A stretch of DNA of 64,000 nucleotides from Leptolyngbya ohadii IS1 (GCF_002215035.1 NZ_NKFP01000006.1:4121080-4185079), one strand, 5' to 3'; shown: positions 1 through 9,014, counted from the first letter of the stretch. Notes: generated by a model from the sequence alone, not told the origin. A program made the numbers and translations.

Positions 1-747
1 ATGGGCGGCGAACTCACCCACGACGAACCTTCCCCCGATTTGATTGTCTTAACTGGACCCAACGCCAGCGGCAAAAGCTGCTATCTGCGGCAGGTCGGAC
101 TGATCCAGCTTCTCGCCCAGGTCGGCAGTTTCGTTCCCGCCAGCGACGCAACGTTAGGCGTGTGCGATCGCATCTTTACCCGCGTGGGAGCCGTAGACGA
201 TCTGGCAACGGGACAGTCTACCTTCATGGTGGAAATGAACGAAACTGCCAACATTCTCAACCACGCCACGGAACGATCGCTCGTGCTGCTAGACGAAATT
301 GGACGAGGCACAGCCACCTTTGATGGACTGTCGATCGCCTGGGCAGTAGCGGAACATCTGGCAATGGCAATCCGCGCCCGCACCATTTTTGCCACCCACT
401 ACCACGAACTGAACGAGCTAGCCTCCATCCTGTCGAACGTGGCGAACTATCAGGTGACAGTCAAGGAACTTCCCGATCAGATTATCTTCCTGCACCAGGT
501 GCGCCCCGGTGGAGCCGATCGCTCCTATGGCATCGAAGCCGGACGACTGGCGGGATTACCTGCCTCCGTAATCGATCGAGCCCGTCAGGTAATGACCCAG
601 ATCGAAAAGCATTCCCGCATTGCGGTGGGTCTGCGGCAGGGAACATTACCCAAAGCCGAGCGCAAGGTACAGGAGCGCAACGGAAAATATAGTCGCGTCG
701 GAGTCGATCCGAACGAGCAGCTAGATATTTTCGGTCAGGCAAATTAG
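1..747 (+). CDS. mutS: DNA mismatch repair protein MutS, C-terminal part (5' truncated by window edge)
   Basis: This is the ATPase end of MutS, which recognises mismatches and recruits MutL. The last 248 residues are present. The P-loop TGPNASGKS lies at about residues 18-26, the ABC-type signature region [10 protein letters not shown] at about 74-83, and Walker [12 protein letters not shown] at about 93-103. The FATHYHEL switch motif and a short C-terminal tail follow. MutS is normally about 850-900 residues, so roughly 630 residues of mismatch-binding, connector and clamp domains lie before base 1. The frame is open from base 1 and the Met there is probably internal. The tail ends QLDIFG, as is usual for bacterial MutS. 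Identity is secure. The start is outside the window. Confidence 0.97.
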   Translation: MGGELTHDEPSPDLIVLTGPNASGKSCYLRQVGLIQLLAQVGSFVPASDATLGVCDRIFTRVGAVDDLATGQSTFMVEMNETANILNHATERSLVLLDEIGRGTATFDGLSIAWAVAEHLAMAIRARTIFATHYHELNELASILSNVANYQVTVKELPDQIIFLHQVRPGGADRSYGIEAGRLAGLPASVIDRARQVMTQIEKHSRIAVGLRQGTLPKAERKVQERNGKYSRVGVDPNEQLDIFGQAN

Positions 748-863
748 GGTCAGGTAAATTAATCCGTCTCCCTGAAAATTCCTGTCGCTGCCCTTCAATG
801 CAGATCGCGAAGAAGATGGCAAAATGGGCATTGATTCTGCTTGCAGCGAAACTCTAAACCAGC

Positions 864-1184
864 GTGAAATATTTTTTTCTATCTGAGGGATGGATGGTCG
901 GACGGGTGTGGGAATTTGGCGGACTGTGGAATGAAACCGTCTGGCGACGCAAACCCGACATCCAGCAAACCAGCCTGTGCATGATCGAAAACGGCGAAAA
1001 GCTGTGGCTCTATCGGGTTGAAGACGAAGTGATTATGGTCGAAGTTAGACCGATCGACGATCAAAGCAGCAAACCCGGAGCCAGGGCGATCGGTCAGGTG
1101 GTTTTGAAGCGACTCATCAATGCGGATCAGGCGATCGAAATTCTGGGCAAGGCAGAGTCATTCTTTAAGGCAGAAGCATCTTAA
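864..1184 (+). CDS. Conserved hypothetical protein, about 106 aa
   Basis: This is a small soluble protein of unknown function. It reads from a GTG start at 864, about 117 bases after mutS on the same strand, and ends 16 bases before the DUF309 gene. It has no signal peptide, membrane segment or catalytic motif that I can identify. The sequence is globular-looking and mixed alpha/beta, with several Trp and Val residues in the first half and a helical C-terminus. An alternative in-frame start is Met11. Position and codon use match a real gene, and it could share a transcript with the DUF309 gene. I do not recognise the family. It resembles short cyanobacterial hypotheticals, but that is an impression rather than a match. 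Confidence 0.7.
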   Translation: MKYFFLSEGWMVGRVWEFGGLWNETVWRRKPDIQQTSLCMIENGEKLWLYRVEDEVIMVEVRPIDDQSSKPGARAIGQVVLKRLINADQAIEILGKAESFFKAEAS

Positions 1185-1200
1185 TCATGAGCAACATTCT

Positions 1201-1629
1201 ATGAGCGACATCGCAGGCGAAACCATTCCGCCGGAATTCTGGCAGGGCGTTCAGGAATTCAACCAGGGACAGTTCTACGACTGCCACGATACCCTCGAAG
1301 CCATCTGGATGCAGTCCGGCGAACCGGAAAAGACTTTCTACCAGGGCGTCCTGCAAATCGCCGTTGCCCTCTATCACCTCAGCAATCAAAACTCACGCGG
1401 TGCAATGATCCTGCTGGGCGAGGGAATGAACCGCCTGCGCCGATACGAACCCGTTTATTCCGGAATCAACGTCTCTTCCCTGATAGAAGAAAGTGAAGAC
1501 CTGCTTGCCACCCTCTACGATGCCTCGATCGATCGGATTGCGGAGATGGCGACTCAGGTTCGGAGTTTGGCGGAAGGGGGTGGGGGATGTGATTTTCCGG
1601 TGCCGAGGATTGAGGGGAGTGGGGAGTAG
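1201..1629 (+). CDS. DUF309 domain protein
   Basis: This is a 142-residue helical protein of the DUF309 family, whose biochemical role is unknown. The family signature is visible: EFNQGQFYDCHDTLEAIWM, followed by a helix with YQGVLQIAVALYHL and a stretch containing GEGMNRLRRYEP. I chose the ATG at 1201 rather than the first codon of the open frame at 1120, because the earlier 27 residues overlap the preceding gene and do not resemble the family, whereas DUF309 proteins begin just before the FW/F motif. The C-terminus is Gly-rich and ends in a stretch that grades into tandem repeat DNA, so the last 15 or so residues may be recently altered. Confidence 0.85.
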   Translation: MSDIAGETIPPEFWQGVQEFNQGQFYDCHDTLEAIWMQSGEPEKTFYQGVLQIAVALYHLSNQNSRGAMILLGEGMNRLRRYEPVYSGINVSSLIEESEDLLATLYDASIDRIAEMATQVRSLAEGGGGCDFPVPRIEGSGE

Positions 1630-1635
1630 GGAGTG

Positions 1636-1683
1636 GATGGGTGGATGAGTAGATGAGTAGATGAGTAGATGAGTGGATGGGTA
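1636..1683 (+). repeat. Octamer tandem repeat (GATGRGTR)x6
   Basis: Six consecutive 8-bp units of the form GATGRGTR start 6 bases after the DUF309 stop codon. The same octamer array appears at 22205-22252. With the next repeat it fills most of the 334-base gap before the LptA-like gene. The remainder (about 1742-1963) holds no recognisable gene and presumably carries the promoter of the export cluster. Confidence 0.9.
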
Positions 1684-1690
1684 AGATTCC

Positions 1691-1741
1691 CCTCGTTCCA
1701 ATGCTCTGCGTTGGAATACTCTTTGGAGGCTCTGCCTCCGC
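1691..1741 (+). repeat. Dispersed multi-hairpin repeat, copy A (two modules)
   Basis: This is copy A of an element seen four times in the window. Module 1 is TTCCAA-N9-TTGGAA, preceded by CTCG. Module 2 is GGAGGCTCTGCCTCC, an inverted repeat. Modules 3 and 4, present in the copies at 16335, 26338 and (degenerate) 57219, are missing or unrecognisable here. Confidence 0.8.
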
Positions 1742-1963
1742 TACGTCCTTCAATTTAGAATCGCAGGTGCAATCCCCCGATCGAATAGGAAACAGAAACA
1801 TTTTGGGATTCTCTCCGTCCTAGTCCAGTAGACGATCGCTCCCTGTTTACAGTACGGTTGGCAATATTTGTTTCGCGGCACTTATTCTGCCCCTTATTCT
1901 TCGGTTATTCTGGAGTCGTCCGGTATTGTCGTTCACTTTGCATTCACTAGCAGCGGTACAGCT

Positions 1964-2500
1964 ATGAAGTCCCTTCGATTGCCTCACTTCATACCCCCAT
2001 TGACCCTGATGCGTCGGCTCGGTTTGGCTGCCCTTTCAGCGACGGCTTTGCTGGGGACAATTACCGCTCCCACGGCGCAGAGTGTAGCACAGGCACAGGC
2101 AAGCCAAGCACTGACGCTGCGATCGGATGTGCAGGAAGCCAATTCCGTAACGGGGGTAATTACGGCGCGGGGCAATGTGCAGATTAACTACCCGGCGCGG
2201 CAGATTCAGGCGACCTCAATTCAGGCACAGTATTACAGTCGGGAACGGCGAATCGTCCTCAGCGGCGATGTCTATGTGCTGCAAAACGGCAACAGTCTAC
2301 GCGGCGAAACGATTACCTACTTGGTTGACGAAGGGCGATTTGTGGCGCTCCCGCCTAGCGGACAGCAGGTGGAATCCATCTATCTGGTACAAGACCCCAA
2401 CCCTGCTGGCACTCCGGGCACTGCAACCCCTGCCGAAGCCGAAGCCGATCCCTTTAACCCCAAGCCGGAATTCAAAACGCCCACCAGCCCACCTCAATAG
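1964..2500 (+). CDS. LptA/OstA-like periplasmic lipopolysaccharide transport protein
   Basis: This 178-residue secreted protein has an N-terminal signal peptide: Arg-containing n-region, then hydrophobic LGLAALSATALLGTI, then Ala-rich processing sites. An OstA/LptA-type beta-jellyroll segment follows, with alternating VITARGNVQI, ATSIQAQYYS, IVLSGDVYVLQ and GETITYLVDEGRFV strands, and then a Pro-rich tail. LptA forms the periplasmic bridge carrying LPS from the inner-membrane LptBFG complex to LptD. The next two genes encode an LptB-type ATPase and an LptF/G-type permease, which strongly supports the role. I preferred ATG 1964 over the upstream in-frame codon at 1868 because it places the signal peptide at the N-terminus. 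The protein is a little shorter than some cyanobacterial OstA proteins. Confidence 0.88.
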   Translation: MKSLRLPHFIPPLTLMRRLGLAALSATALLGTITAPTAQSVAQAQASQALTLRSDVQEANSVTGVITARGNVQINYPARQIQATSIQAQYYSRERRIVLSGDVYVLQNGNSLRGETITYLVDEGRFVALPPSGQQVESIYLVQDPNPAGTPGTATPAEAEADPFNPKPEFKTPTSPPQ

Positions 2501-2600
2501 CGTCAGGGATTCCCTGCAAAAATGTAACTGAGAAAACTTGTAAGGACTGTTGATAAAATCAAGACCATCCCCGTCGGTATTTTTCTCTTAGAGCAAGTCC

Positions 2601-3329
2601 TTGAAGATCGTATTGGAGAACATACATAAGTCTTATGGCAAGCGCGAGGTCGTCAGTCGCGTCTATCTTTCCGTTGCCAGGGGCGAAGTCGTCGGTCTGC
2701 TTGGACCTAACGGAGCCGGAAAAACGACCACGTTCTATATTGCAACCGGACTGGAAAAACCCGATCAGGGAAAGGTTTGGCTGGACGATCGCGATATTAC
2801 GACCCTGCCGATTTATGAGCGTGCCCGTCTGGGAATGGGCTATCTGGCGCAGGAACCGAGCGTTTTTCGGAATCTAAGCGTGCAGGACAATCTGCTGCTG
2901 GTGATGGAGCAAACCCGCATTCCTCGCAGTGAACAGGCAGGACGATTGCACGACTTGCTGAAGGAGTTTCGGCTGGAGCGGGTGGCAAAAACTCCGGGTG
3001 GACGGGTTTCAGGGGGAGAGCGTCGCCGGACTGAAATTGCCAGGGCACTGGCGGCAGGGATGGACGGACCCAAGTTTTTGTTCTTGGATGAACCCTTTGC
3101 CGGAATTGACCCGATCGCCGTTGCGGAAATTCAGGAAATTATTGCGAAGCTGCGCGATCGGCAAATGGGTATTCTAATCACGGATCACAACGTCCGGGAA
3201 ACGCTGTCCATTATCGATCGGGGGTACATCATGCGAGACGGACAAATTCTTGCCTCCGGCAGTGCGGCAGAGCTATACGCCAATCCCCTTGTGCGTCAGT
3301 ATTATCTGGGCGACAGTTTTCAGATGTAG
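2601..3329 (+). CDS. lptB: LPS export ABC transporter ATP-binding protein LptB
   Basis: This 242-residue ATPase energises LPS extraction from the inner membrane. Visible motifs are Walker A GPNGAGKTT (about residues 35-43), Q-loop region LAQEPSVFRNL (about 84-94), signature VSGGERRRTEIARALA (about 136-151), Walker B FLFLDEPFAGIDP (about 159-171) and the H-switch ITDHNV. GYLAQEPSVFR and DEPFAGIDP are characteristic of LptB rather than generic ABC proteins. The start appears to be TTG at 2601; no ATG lies before the conserved N-terminus. It sits about 100 bases after the LptA-like gene and about 120 bases before the permease, probably one operon. Some cyanobacterial annotations list this protein simply as an ABC transporter ATPase. 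Confidence 0.95.
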   Translation: MKIVLENIHKSYGKREVVSRVYLSVARGEVVGLLGPNGAGKTTTFYIATGLEKPDQGKVWLDDRDITTLPIYERARLGMGYLAQEPSVFRNLSVQDNLLLVMEQTRIPRSEQAGRLHDLLKEFRLERVAKTPGGRVSGGERRRTEIARALAAGMDGPKFLFLDEPFAGIDPIAVAEIQEIIAKLRDRQMGILITDHNVRETLSIIDRGYIMRDGQILASGSAAELYANPLVRQYYLGDSFQM

Positions 3330-3448
3330 TCCTAAATGTAGTCCCAAATGTAGTCCTAACTGCGATTTTTCAAGTTGTAGGTTATTCAAGCGAAGTTTTT
3401 AAACCGTTTTTCCCGATTGTTCCTCAGACACCGTCTCGCACCGATTCT

Positions 3449-4624
3449 ATGACAGCCAGCTCCCTCAAACCCTCGCGCTCCCTTTTCCGACTGCCGGGAT
3501 TCCTGTCCGTCATGGATCGCTACATCATTGGCGAGCTGATTCTGCCGTTCCTGTTTGGGGTGGGGGCGTTCTCTTCGCTGGGGGTATCGGTCGGGGCACT
3601 GTTTGAACTAATTCGCCGCGTCACGGAATCGGGACTGCCTTTGTCGATCGCCCTTCAGGTGCTTTCCCTGCGGTTTCCCGAATTTATTGCCTATGCGTTT
3701 CCCATGTCTACGCTGCTGGCAACCCTGATGACCTATAGCCGACTGTCCAGCGATAGCGAACTGATTGCCCTCAAAGCCAGCGGAGTCAGCGTGGTGCGGC
3801 TCATGGTTCCGGCGCTGATCGTTTGTCTGGCAGTTACCGGACTCACCTTTGCCTTCAACGAACTGATTGTGCCTGCGGCAAACTACCGAGCAACGATCAC
3901 CCTGGCGAGGGCACTGGACGAAGAAGACCCGCCCTTTCAGGAAAATAATATTCTGTTTCAGGAATTTCAGTCGGTGAAGCAGGAGGACGGCGACAGGAGA
4001 GACGAACTGACCCGCCTGTTCTATGCCCGTGAGTTCGATGGGCAGCAGATGAAGGCACTGACGATTCTAGATTTCACGCAGGAGGGGTTGAGCCAGATTG
4101 TCAGTGCGAAGGCAGCGCAATGGAACACCGCCCAAAAAACCTGGGATTTTTCCGAGGGCACAATCTATGTGGTGTCACCAGATGGCGCATTCCGTAATAT
4201 CGTCAAGTTCGACAATCAGCAGCTCCAGCTCCCCCGAACACCGCTCGACCTGGCATCCAGAAGGCGGGACTACAACGAGATGAACATTGCCCAGTCGATG
4301 GACTATCTCCAGGTACTTCAGCAGTCCGGCGATACGGACAAAATCCGCAAACTGAAGGTGCGAATTCAGCAGAAGTACGCGCTTCCCTTTGTCTGCGTTT
4401 CCTTCGGACTGGTGGGAGCCGCACTGGGCGCAAGCCTGGAACGGGCAGGCAAGGCAACCGGATTTGCGATTAGCATTGTGATTATCTTCAGCTACTATCT
4501 GCTGGCGGTCGTCTCTGGATCGATCGCTCAGGTGGGCACTATTCCTCCTGTGGTGGGAGCCTGGCTGCCCAATATTTTTGGTTTAGTAGCGGCGATCTGG
4601 CTGATTCGGCGATCGTCCCGTTAA
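3449..4624 (+). CDS. LptF/LptG family permease (YjgP/YjgQ)
   Basis: This 391-residue inner-membrane permease belongs to the LPS transporter. It has the expected layout: a cytosolic N-terminus ending in MDRYIIGELILPFLFG, three membrane segments between about residues 25 and 135, a large periplasmic beta-rich domain (about 140-300), and three C-terminal membrane segments (about 318-388). The motif EFIAYAFPMSTLLATL after the first helices and the LKASGVSVVRLM coupling helix are typical of YjgP/YjgQ proteins. E. coli uses an LptF/LptG heterodimer. Only one permease gene is seen here, as is common in cyanobacteria, so it may work as a homodimer or with a partner elsewhere. Confidence 0.92.
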   Translation: MTASSLKPSRSLFRLPGFLSVMDRYIIGELILPFLFGVGAFSSLGVSVGALFELIRRVTESGLPLSIALQVLSLRFPEFIAYAFPMSTLLATLMTYSRLSSDSELIALKASGVSVVRLMVPALIVCLAVTGLTFAFNELIVPAANYRATITLARALDEEDPPFQENNILFQEFQSVKQEDGDRRDELTRLFYAREFDGQQMKALTILDFTQEGLSQIVSAKAAQWNTAQKTWDFSEGTIYVVSPDGAFRNIVKFDNQQLQLPRTPLDLASRRRDYNEMNIAQSMDYLQVLQQSGDTDKIRKLKVRIQQKYALPFVCVSFGLVGAALGASLERAGKATGFAISIVIIFSYYLLAVVSGSIAQVGTIPPVVGAWLPNIFGLVAAIWLIRRSSR

Positions 4625-4687
4625 TTCCATCCCGCCAACCGTCATTCCTGCCAATAAACCCACGACTTCGCCCAGGAGGACTGTCTG

Positions 4688-5716
4688 ATGCTGCCTAAGC
4701 AAACTCCCCGATCGGCAAACCTGACTCAGGGACGGCAAGCCATGCGGCGACAAATTATCGCTCTCAACCATCCGATCGTCTGGAGTGGCGCGGCTGTTTT
4801 AGTGCTGTCTGGGCTGTTTCTGGCGGAATATTGGCAGTCCCAATTCGGAAACAATTCGTCAAACCTAAACGCAACGAATTCAGCAGGACAAGACAATCCC
4901 CTTCTGCAAGGATCTTCCAATCAGGGCTTTAATCCTTCTGCCAACTCCGGTAGCCTGCCCGATTTACCGCTGCCCGTTCTTCCCGGCGAAGCTGTTAGCC
5001 AATCTCCTGTCCCGATCGATCCCGCCCTGCGATCGCCAACCCAATCTCCACAGAATAAACCTCAACCCAGTTCCCGCACCGTTCGATCTGCCTCCCGCCC
5101 TGAAAACGACTCCTCGCTAAGTTTGTATAACCCAATGGGTGTCCCTATGCCCCGCGCCTGGGAGAATTTCGCGAATCCGGCTCAACTGCCAGGGGACGAC
5201 CGTCGTGCTGCAACTCCAACTGCCAATCCAACTGCCAATTCGACCGCCAATCCGACTGCCAATTCTCCAGCAGTGAGTCCACTTCAGTCTGCCCTCGATC
5301 GAATGAAGTCTCCAGTCAATCCGAGTGCCAATTTGCCTCAATCTCCGCAAGCACCTAATGTAGGGCAGGGGAATCCCGCCAACAGCTCACTGGGCAACGG
5401 CATTCCTCCAACCGGAGCGATCGAACCGAGGGCAATGGGAACTGGACAACCGAATTCAAATTCCGTGATTCCCCAGTCATCCTATACCCCCACACCGCAA
5501 ACGACAGGCTACACAATGCCCCCCGCTTTCCGCACGCCAGACAACTCCTCACCCTACAGTTCTCCTACTGCCAGCCCGATCGCCTCTCCAGAAATGCCCT
5601 CAACGCTGCCATCCGCCCCTGCACCCATGCCGCAGTCAAATCTAGGACAGACGACGCAGAGTGGTTCTTTTGGAGCGATCGGAGGTCGGGAGATTAATAG
5701 CTTCTCGAATCCTTAG
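4688..5716 (+). CDS. Membrane-anchored or secreted Pro/Ser/Asn-rich low-complexity protein
   Basis: This 342-residue protein has a basic N-terminus and one hydrophobic segment (about residues 31-47, IVWSGAAVLVLSGLFLA). The rest is almost entirely low complexity, rich in Pro, Ser, Asn, Gln and Thr. A short internal repeat of the type NPTAN/NSTAN lies near residues 178-195. A good ribosome-binding site, AGGAGG at 4674, precedes the ATG by 8 bases and fixes the start. No catalytic domain is visible. It follows the Lpt cluster on the same strand by 63 bases, so it may be co-transcribed, and a role at the cell envelope is plausible but is inference only. The tail contains GAIGGREINSFSNP, the only compositionally normal stretch besides the N-terminus. 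Confidence 0.8.
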   Translation: MLPKQTPRSANLTQGRQAMRRQIIALNHPIVWSGAAVLVLSGLFLAEYWQSQFGNNSSNLNATNSAGQDNPLLQGSSNQGFNPSANSGSLPDLPLPVLPGEAVSQSPVPIDPALRSPTQSPQNKPQPSSRTVRSASRPENDSSLSLYNPMGVPMPRAWENFANPAQLPGDDRRAATPTANPTANSTANPTANSPAVSPLQSALDRMKSPVNPSANLPQSPQAPNVGQGNPANSSLGNGIPPTGAIEPRAMGTGQPNSNSVIPQSSYTPTPQTTGYTMPPAFRTPDNSSPYSSPTASPIASPEMPSTLPSAPAPMPQSNLGQTTQSGSFGAIGGREINSFSNP

Positions 5717-5822
5717 AAAACTTGTGTCAGTGGGGTGGATGGAAATTGCTGGGGCGATCGGTCTGGGTAAAGGCGGATTGGGACTGGCAAATAGAATTTT
5801 TGTGGGGGCGATATATCTCTGT

Positions 5823-5851
5823 GTAAGGGCGGGTTTGAAACCTGCCCCTAC
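5823..5851. terminator. Hairpin between convergent genes; probable dispersed palindromic repeat
   Basis: An imperfect inverted repeat, GTAAGGGCGGGTTT paired with AAACCTGCCCCTAC, lies between two convergent genes. It has no T-run on either side. A bidirectional transcription stop is plausible from position. Similar GGGCGGGTTT palindromes are common dispersed repeats in cyanobacteria. Confidence 0.5.
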
Positions 5852-5884
5852 GGGGTGTTTAACGTGTCTCCAGGAAATGAACGC

Positions 5885-7312
5885 CTAGTCGTCGAAATGA
5901 CGCACGATCGCCTCAGCAAATTCGGAGCATTTCAGCGGTGGTTCTACAGGGGGTTCCATCAGACGTGCGAGGTCATAGGTCACTTCCCGGTTAGAAATGG
6001 CGGCTCCAATGCCCTGCTTAATCAGATCAGCAGCTTCCTGCCAGCCCATATACTCCAGCATCATCACGCCCGACAGAATCACTGAACCGGGGTTAATCCG
6101 ATCGAGTCCGGCGTGTTTGGGAGCCGTTCCGTGGGTCGCTTCAAAAACTGCGGAGGAATCGCCGATATTCGCACCCGGACCCATGCCCAGTCCACCCACG
6201 ATCGCCGCTGCTGCATCAGAAAGATAATCGCCGTTCAGGTTCATGGTTGCCAGAATCGAGTATTCGTCTGGGCGGGTCTGGATTTGCTGGAAGATGCTGT
6301 CGGCAATGCGATCGTTCACCATCACTTTGGTCTTCCACTGTCCGTTGCCGTGGGTTGCGCCAATCTCATCCAGGACGGACTGCACTTCCTTACAGATTTG
6401 CGCCTGCTTTTCGGGGGTGAGGGCATCGTAGCCGGGTTCAATCTGCCGCGCATTGTCTTCCACGCTCAGGTCGGGCTTGCGATCCTTGTTGTCCAGAATC
6501 CAGGACTCCCGCTCGGTGACGCACTCCTGCCGGAACTCGCTCTTTGCCAGTTCATAGCCCCAGTCACGAAACGCCCCTTCGGTGTACTTCATGATGTTGC
6601 CTTTGTGAACCAGCGTTACCATTTGCTTATTCGGGGGCAGACGCAGAGCGTGACGCATGGCACGACGGACGAGCCGCTGTGATCCAGTTTTGCTGATGGG
6701 CTTGATGCCAATCCCCGCATCTAAGGGAATCTGCTTTTTGCCGTGTTCAGGCGTAGCGGGAATCAGATCCTCGTTTAGGATTTTGATCAGCTTCGTGCCG
6801 ATTTCGCTGCCCTGTTTCCACTCAATGCCCAGGTAGATATCCTCGGTGTTCTCCCGATAGACGATCACGTCCAGCTTTTCTGGCGTTTTGTGGGGCGAGG
6901 GTGTGCCCGCGTAGTATTTGCAGGGACGGATGCAGGCATACAGGTCAAAAATTTGCCGTAGCGCCACGTTGAGCGATCGAATTCCACCCCCCACGGGAGT
7001 CGTCAGGGGACCTTTGATTGCCACCCCATATTCCTGGATTGCAGTCAGGGTGTCCTGGGGCAAATACTGGTAGGTGCCGTACAGCTCGCAGGCTTCGTCT
7101 CCCGCATAGACCTTGAACCAAACGATTTTGCGCTTGCCACCATAGGCTTTCTCGACGGCAGCATCGAATACACGCTGGGCAGCGGGCCAGATATCTACGC
7201 CCGTCCCATCGCCGCGAATAAAGGGAATGATTGGGTTGTCGGGAACGATCGGCTCACCGTTTTGGAAGGTAATTTTTTCGCCAGTCGTGGGTGGCTGAAT
7301 TTTTTCGTACAT
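5885..7312 (-). CDS. icd: NADP-dependent isocitrate dehydrogenase
   Basis: Converts isocitrate to 2-oxoglutarate with NADP, supplying the carbon skeleton for ammonium assimilation in cyanobacteria, which use an incomplete or bypassed citric acid cycle. Features include [14 protein letters not shown] near the N-terminus, substrate loop [13 protein letters not shown] with the Ser equivalent to the regulatory Ser of E. coli enzyme, [24 protein letters not shown], and the C-terminal cofactor region [12 protein letters not shown]. About 475 residues is normal for the cyanobacterial enzyme. I chose the ATG at 7312 (MYEKIQ). The Met four codons earlier directly abuts the AAGGAG element and leaves no spacer, while 7312 has about 12 bases. 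No NtcA-type GTA-N8-TAC site was seen in the 190 bases upstream. Confidence 0.96.
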   Translation of the reverse strand: MYEKIQPPTTGEKITFQNGEPIVPDNPIIPFIRGDGTGVDIWPAAQRVFDAAVEKAYGGKRKIVWFKVYAGDEACELYGTYQYLPQDTLTAIQEYGVAIKGPLTTPVGGGIRSLNVALRQIFDLYACIRPCKYYAGTPSPHKTPEKLDVIVYRENTEDIYLGIEWKQGSEIGTKLIKILNEDLIPATPEHGKKQIPLDAGIGIKPISKTGSQRLVRRAMRHALRLPPNKQMVTLVHKGNIMKYTEGAFRDWGYELAKSEFRQECVTERESWILDNKDRKPDLSVEDNARQIEPGYDALTPEKQAQICKEVQSVLDEIGATHGNGQWKTKVMVNDRIADSIFQQIQTRPDEYSILATMNLNGDYLSDAAAAIVGGLGMGPGANIGDSSAVFEATHGTAPKHAGLDRINPGSVILSGVMMLEYMGWQEAADLIKQGIGAAISNREVTYDLARLMEPPVEPPLKCSEFAEAIVRHFDD

Positions 7313-7382
7313 AGCCAGGAGCATCTCCTTGTCAGGTCAATACAAGCGATTCTTTTGTAACAAGCAGTTTTAACGTTTCAAA

Positions 7383-7437
7383 GTCCCCCTTCGCGCTTTT
7401 AGCGCGGCGATTAAACAAGATGGGGGATTGAGGGGGC
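7383..7437. repeat. Dispersed CCCCC/GGGGG repeat with inner GCGCT-AGCGC hairpin
   Basis: Between icd and the phytochelatin synthase gene lies a stretch beginning AGTCCCCC and ending GGGGGATTGAGGGGGC, with an inner inverted repeat CGCGCT-TTT-AGCGCG. Similar GGGGGATTTAGGGGG stretches occur at about 41636-41690, and related C-rich/G-rich DNA at about 55240-55340. This is a common type of cyanobacterial intergenic repeat. Its function is unknown; it may form a transcript hairpin. Confidence 0.55.
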
Positions 7438-7503
7438 AATGTAGAACCTCTCGCACTTTTCAAACAATCTTTAATAGTGAACCAAAAGCGATCGCTTTGG
7501 TGT

Positions 7504-8244
7504 TCATTCCTTGCTAACGAGTACAAATCCCCTGGTTTTGCCCGAAGTGGAATCCATTGTGTTCATCGATCGCCACAGGTCATCGGCTTTCACCCAAACG
7601 GGCGGATATTTGTAGCGAGCCACGTCCAGAATCAAAAAGCGATCGGTTTCGGCATGGTAAGCGGCGATCGGGGAAATGTGTCCGCCTCGCTCCTGCCCGA
7701 TTTCTCGACGCAGATAGTTAATCAGAATATAGTTTTGCGGCTCATTGAGGTTGGCGATCGCCAGTCTGCGAAAGTCCTCCAGCGAGGTATCGCCTGCATG
7801 GTAAACCGTGGATTTGACCGAGTAGCTTTGCAGCAGTTGCCCCAATTCATCTAACGTTAAGCCCTGCCGCTGCACGACTTCCGGTGCGATCACCTGTCTG
7901 GCGGCTTCGTTGTCAAAGAAGTTCTCCTGGGTGAAGACGTGATAGGGGTCGTACTGGGGGGCGATCGGCGCAGGAATGCCAATACTATTGAGAATCATCA
8001 CCATACTGGCAACGCCGCAATAGGCTTGATTCACCTGAGTCACAAACTGGCTGCTCAGATTCCAGAAATCCTGTCGGGCACGACTTTCGAGAAATAGTTC
8101 CTCCCCTTGAGGCGAGTTAAACGCAATCAGGTTATCCGATAGTGGGAGGGTTTGGGCGATCGATCGTGCGGCAATTTGTCCCGATGTGAGACACAGCCCA
8201 ACCAAAGCAAACTGAAGCAGCGCAATTCTTTTTCTTAGCATCAT
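7504..8244 (-). CDS. Phytochelatin synthase family protein (single-domain, secreted)
   Basis: This 246-residue papain-fold enzyme acts on glutathione. The catalytic triad is clear: Cys76 in NQAYCGVAS, His189 in RGGHISPIAAY and Asp207 in FLILDVARYKYPP. The spacing equals that of the characterised Nostoc enzyme (Cys70, His183, Asp201), offset by six at every position. Like that enzyme it lacks the Cys-rich C-terminal domain of plant proteins. Family knowledge predicts mainly glutathione hydrolysis to gamma-glutamylcysteine, with weak phytochelatin synthesis. The first 30 residues look like a signal peptide (LLQFALVGLCLTSG), suggesting export. No good ribosome-binding site is visible and the start could be either of the first two Met codons. 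It is transcribed alone on the minus strand. Confidence 0.93.
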   Translation of the reverse strand: MMLRKRIALLQFALVGLCLTSGQIAARSIAQTLPLSDNLIAFNSPQGEELFLESRARQDFWNLSSQFVTQVNQAYCGVASMVMILNSIGIPAPIAPQYDPYHVFTQENFFDNEAARQVIAPEVVQRQGLTLDELGQLLQSYSVKSTVYHAGDTSLEDFRRLAIANLNEPQNYILINYLRREIGQERGGHISPIAAYHAETDRFLILDVARYKYPPVWVKADDLWRSMNTMDSTSGKTRGFVLVSKE

Positions 8245-8262
8245 GCAGTTTTTCAGTGCATT

Positions 8263-8895
8263 CTATCGGCAGTTTGCTAGGGCTTCAATATCGGCACTGA
8301 CGATCGCCTCCAAATTTCTAGTAATTTTTTCGATGTCCCAGTTCCACCAAGCAAGTTCTAGAAGTTTTTGGATAATTTCATCGGGGAATCGCTGTCGAAT
8401 TTGCTTTGCCGGATTGCCGCCAACGATCGCGTAGGGCGCGACATCTTTAGTGACGACCGATTTTGCCGCGATGATTGCCCCATCTCCAACCTGCACTCCT
8501 GGCATGATCACCGCTTCGTAGCCAATCCAGACATCGTTGCCGATCACCGTATCGCCTTTATAAGCGGAATCGTCCGTCTGCGATGCAACCCGCTCCCAGC
8601 CCTGCCCAAAAATTTCAAACGGAAAGGTCGAGAAGCCTGACATCCGATGGGTTCCGCCATTCATGATGAACTTCGCGCCTCTGGCGATCGCGCAGAATTT
8701 GCCGATGATCAGCTTGTCTCCGATGAAGGGGAAGTGATACAGCACGTTGCGATCGAAATTTTCCGAGTCCTCCGGATCGTCGTAGTAGGTGTAATCGCCG
8801 ATCGAAATATTGGGATTCGTGACCGTGTTTTTGATAAAGCAAACCTGCGGAAAGCCTGCCATCGGATGCGGATTGTTGGGGTCAGGATAGTTCAT
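8263..8895 (-). CDS. CatB/Vat-type hexapeptide-repeat acetyltransferase
   Basis: This 210-residue left-handed beta-helix acyltransferase belongs to the xenobiotic acetyltransferase (CatB/Vat) branch. Evidence is the hexapeptide rungs (IGDYTYYD, IGKFCAIARGAKFIMNGG, IGNDVWIGYEAVIMPGV, VGDGAIIAAKSVVTKDV), the loop containing the catalytic His (NGGTHRM) and the GGNPAKQIRQRF C-terminal signature. Family members transfer acetyl groups from acetyl-CoA to chloramphenicol or streptogramin A, but many chromosomal relatives have unknown natural acceptors, so resistance should not be assumed. I chose ATG 8895 (MNYPDPN), which matches the family N-terminus, over the Met ten codons earlier. It ends 18 bases from the start of the neighbouring phytochelatin synthase gene. 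Confidence 0.9.
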   Translation of the reverse strand: MNYPDPNNPHPMAGFPQVCFIKNTVTNPNISIGDYTYYDDPEDSENFDRNVLYHFPFIGDKLIIGKFCAIARGAKFIMNGGTHRMSGFSTFPFEIFGQGWERVASQTDDSAYKGDTVIGNDVWIGYEAVIMPGVQVGDGAIIAAKSVVTKDVAPYAIVGGNPAKQIRQRFPDEIIQKLLELAWWNWDIEKITRNLEAIVSADIEALANCR

Positions 8896-8923
8896 TGCCT
8901 TGCAGCCAATAAAAAAAGCCAAC

Positions 8924-8952
8924 AAAAAACCGGATAGGACAAACCTACCCGG
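8924..8952 (-). terminator. Rho-independent terminator downstream of the aldolase gene
   Basis: On the minus strand, CCGGGTAGG-TTTGT-CCTATCCGG forms a 9-bp stem with one wobble or mismatch and is followed directly by TTTTTTG and a second T-run. It lies about 60 bases past the fba stop codon, in the right orientation. Confidence 0.85.
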
Positions 8953-9014
8953 AATCGAAGGAAAAGGACAATTAGACTGAATGACAGACGAAATATAAAC
9001 TCAGGCAGGAAGAA

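Noticed and set aside
1466-1801. Minus-strand frame of about 110 codons opposite the DUF309 3' end
   Set aside because: It translates octamer repeats (STHLLIYSSTH) and the dispersed hairpin repeat, with no domain.
7313-7503. Search for an NtcA box upstream of icd
   Set aside because: No GTA-N8-TAC was found, so nitrogen control is not claimed.
8263-8895. Antibiotic resistance gene call for the CatB/Vat-like acetyltransferase
   Set aside because: Many chromosomal members have other, unknown acceptors; there is no mobile context.
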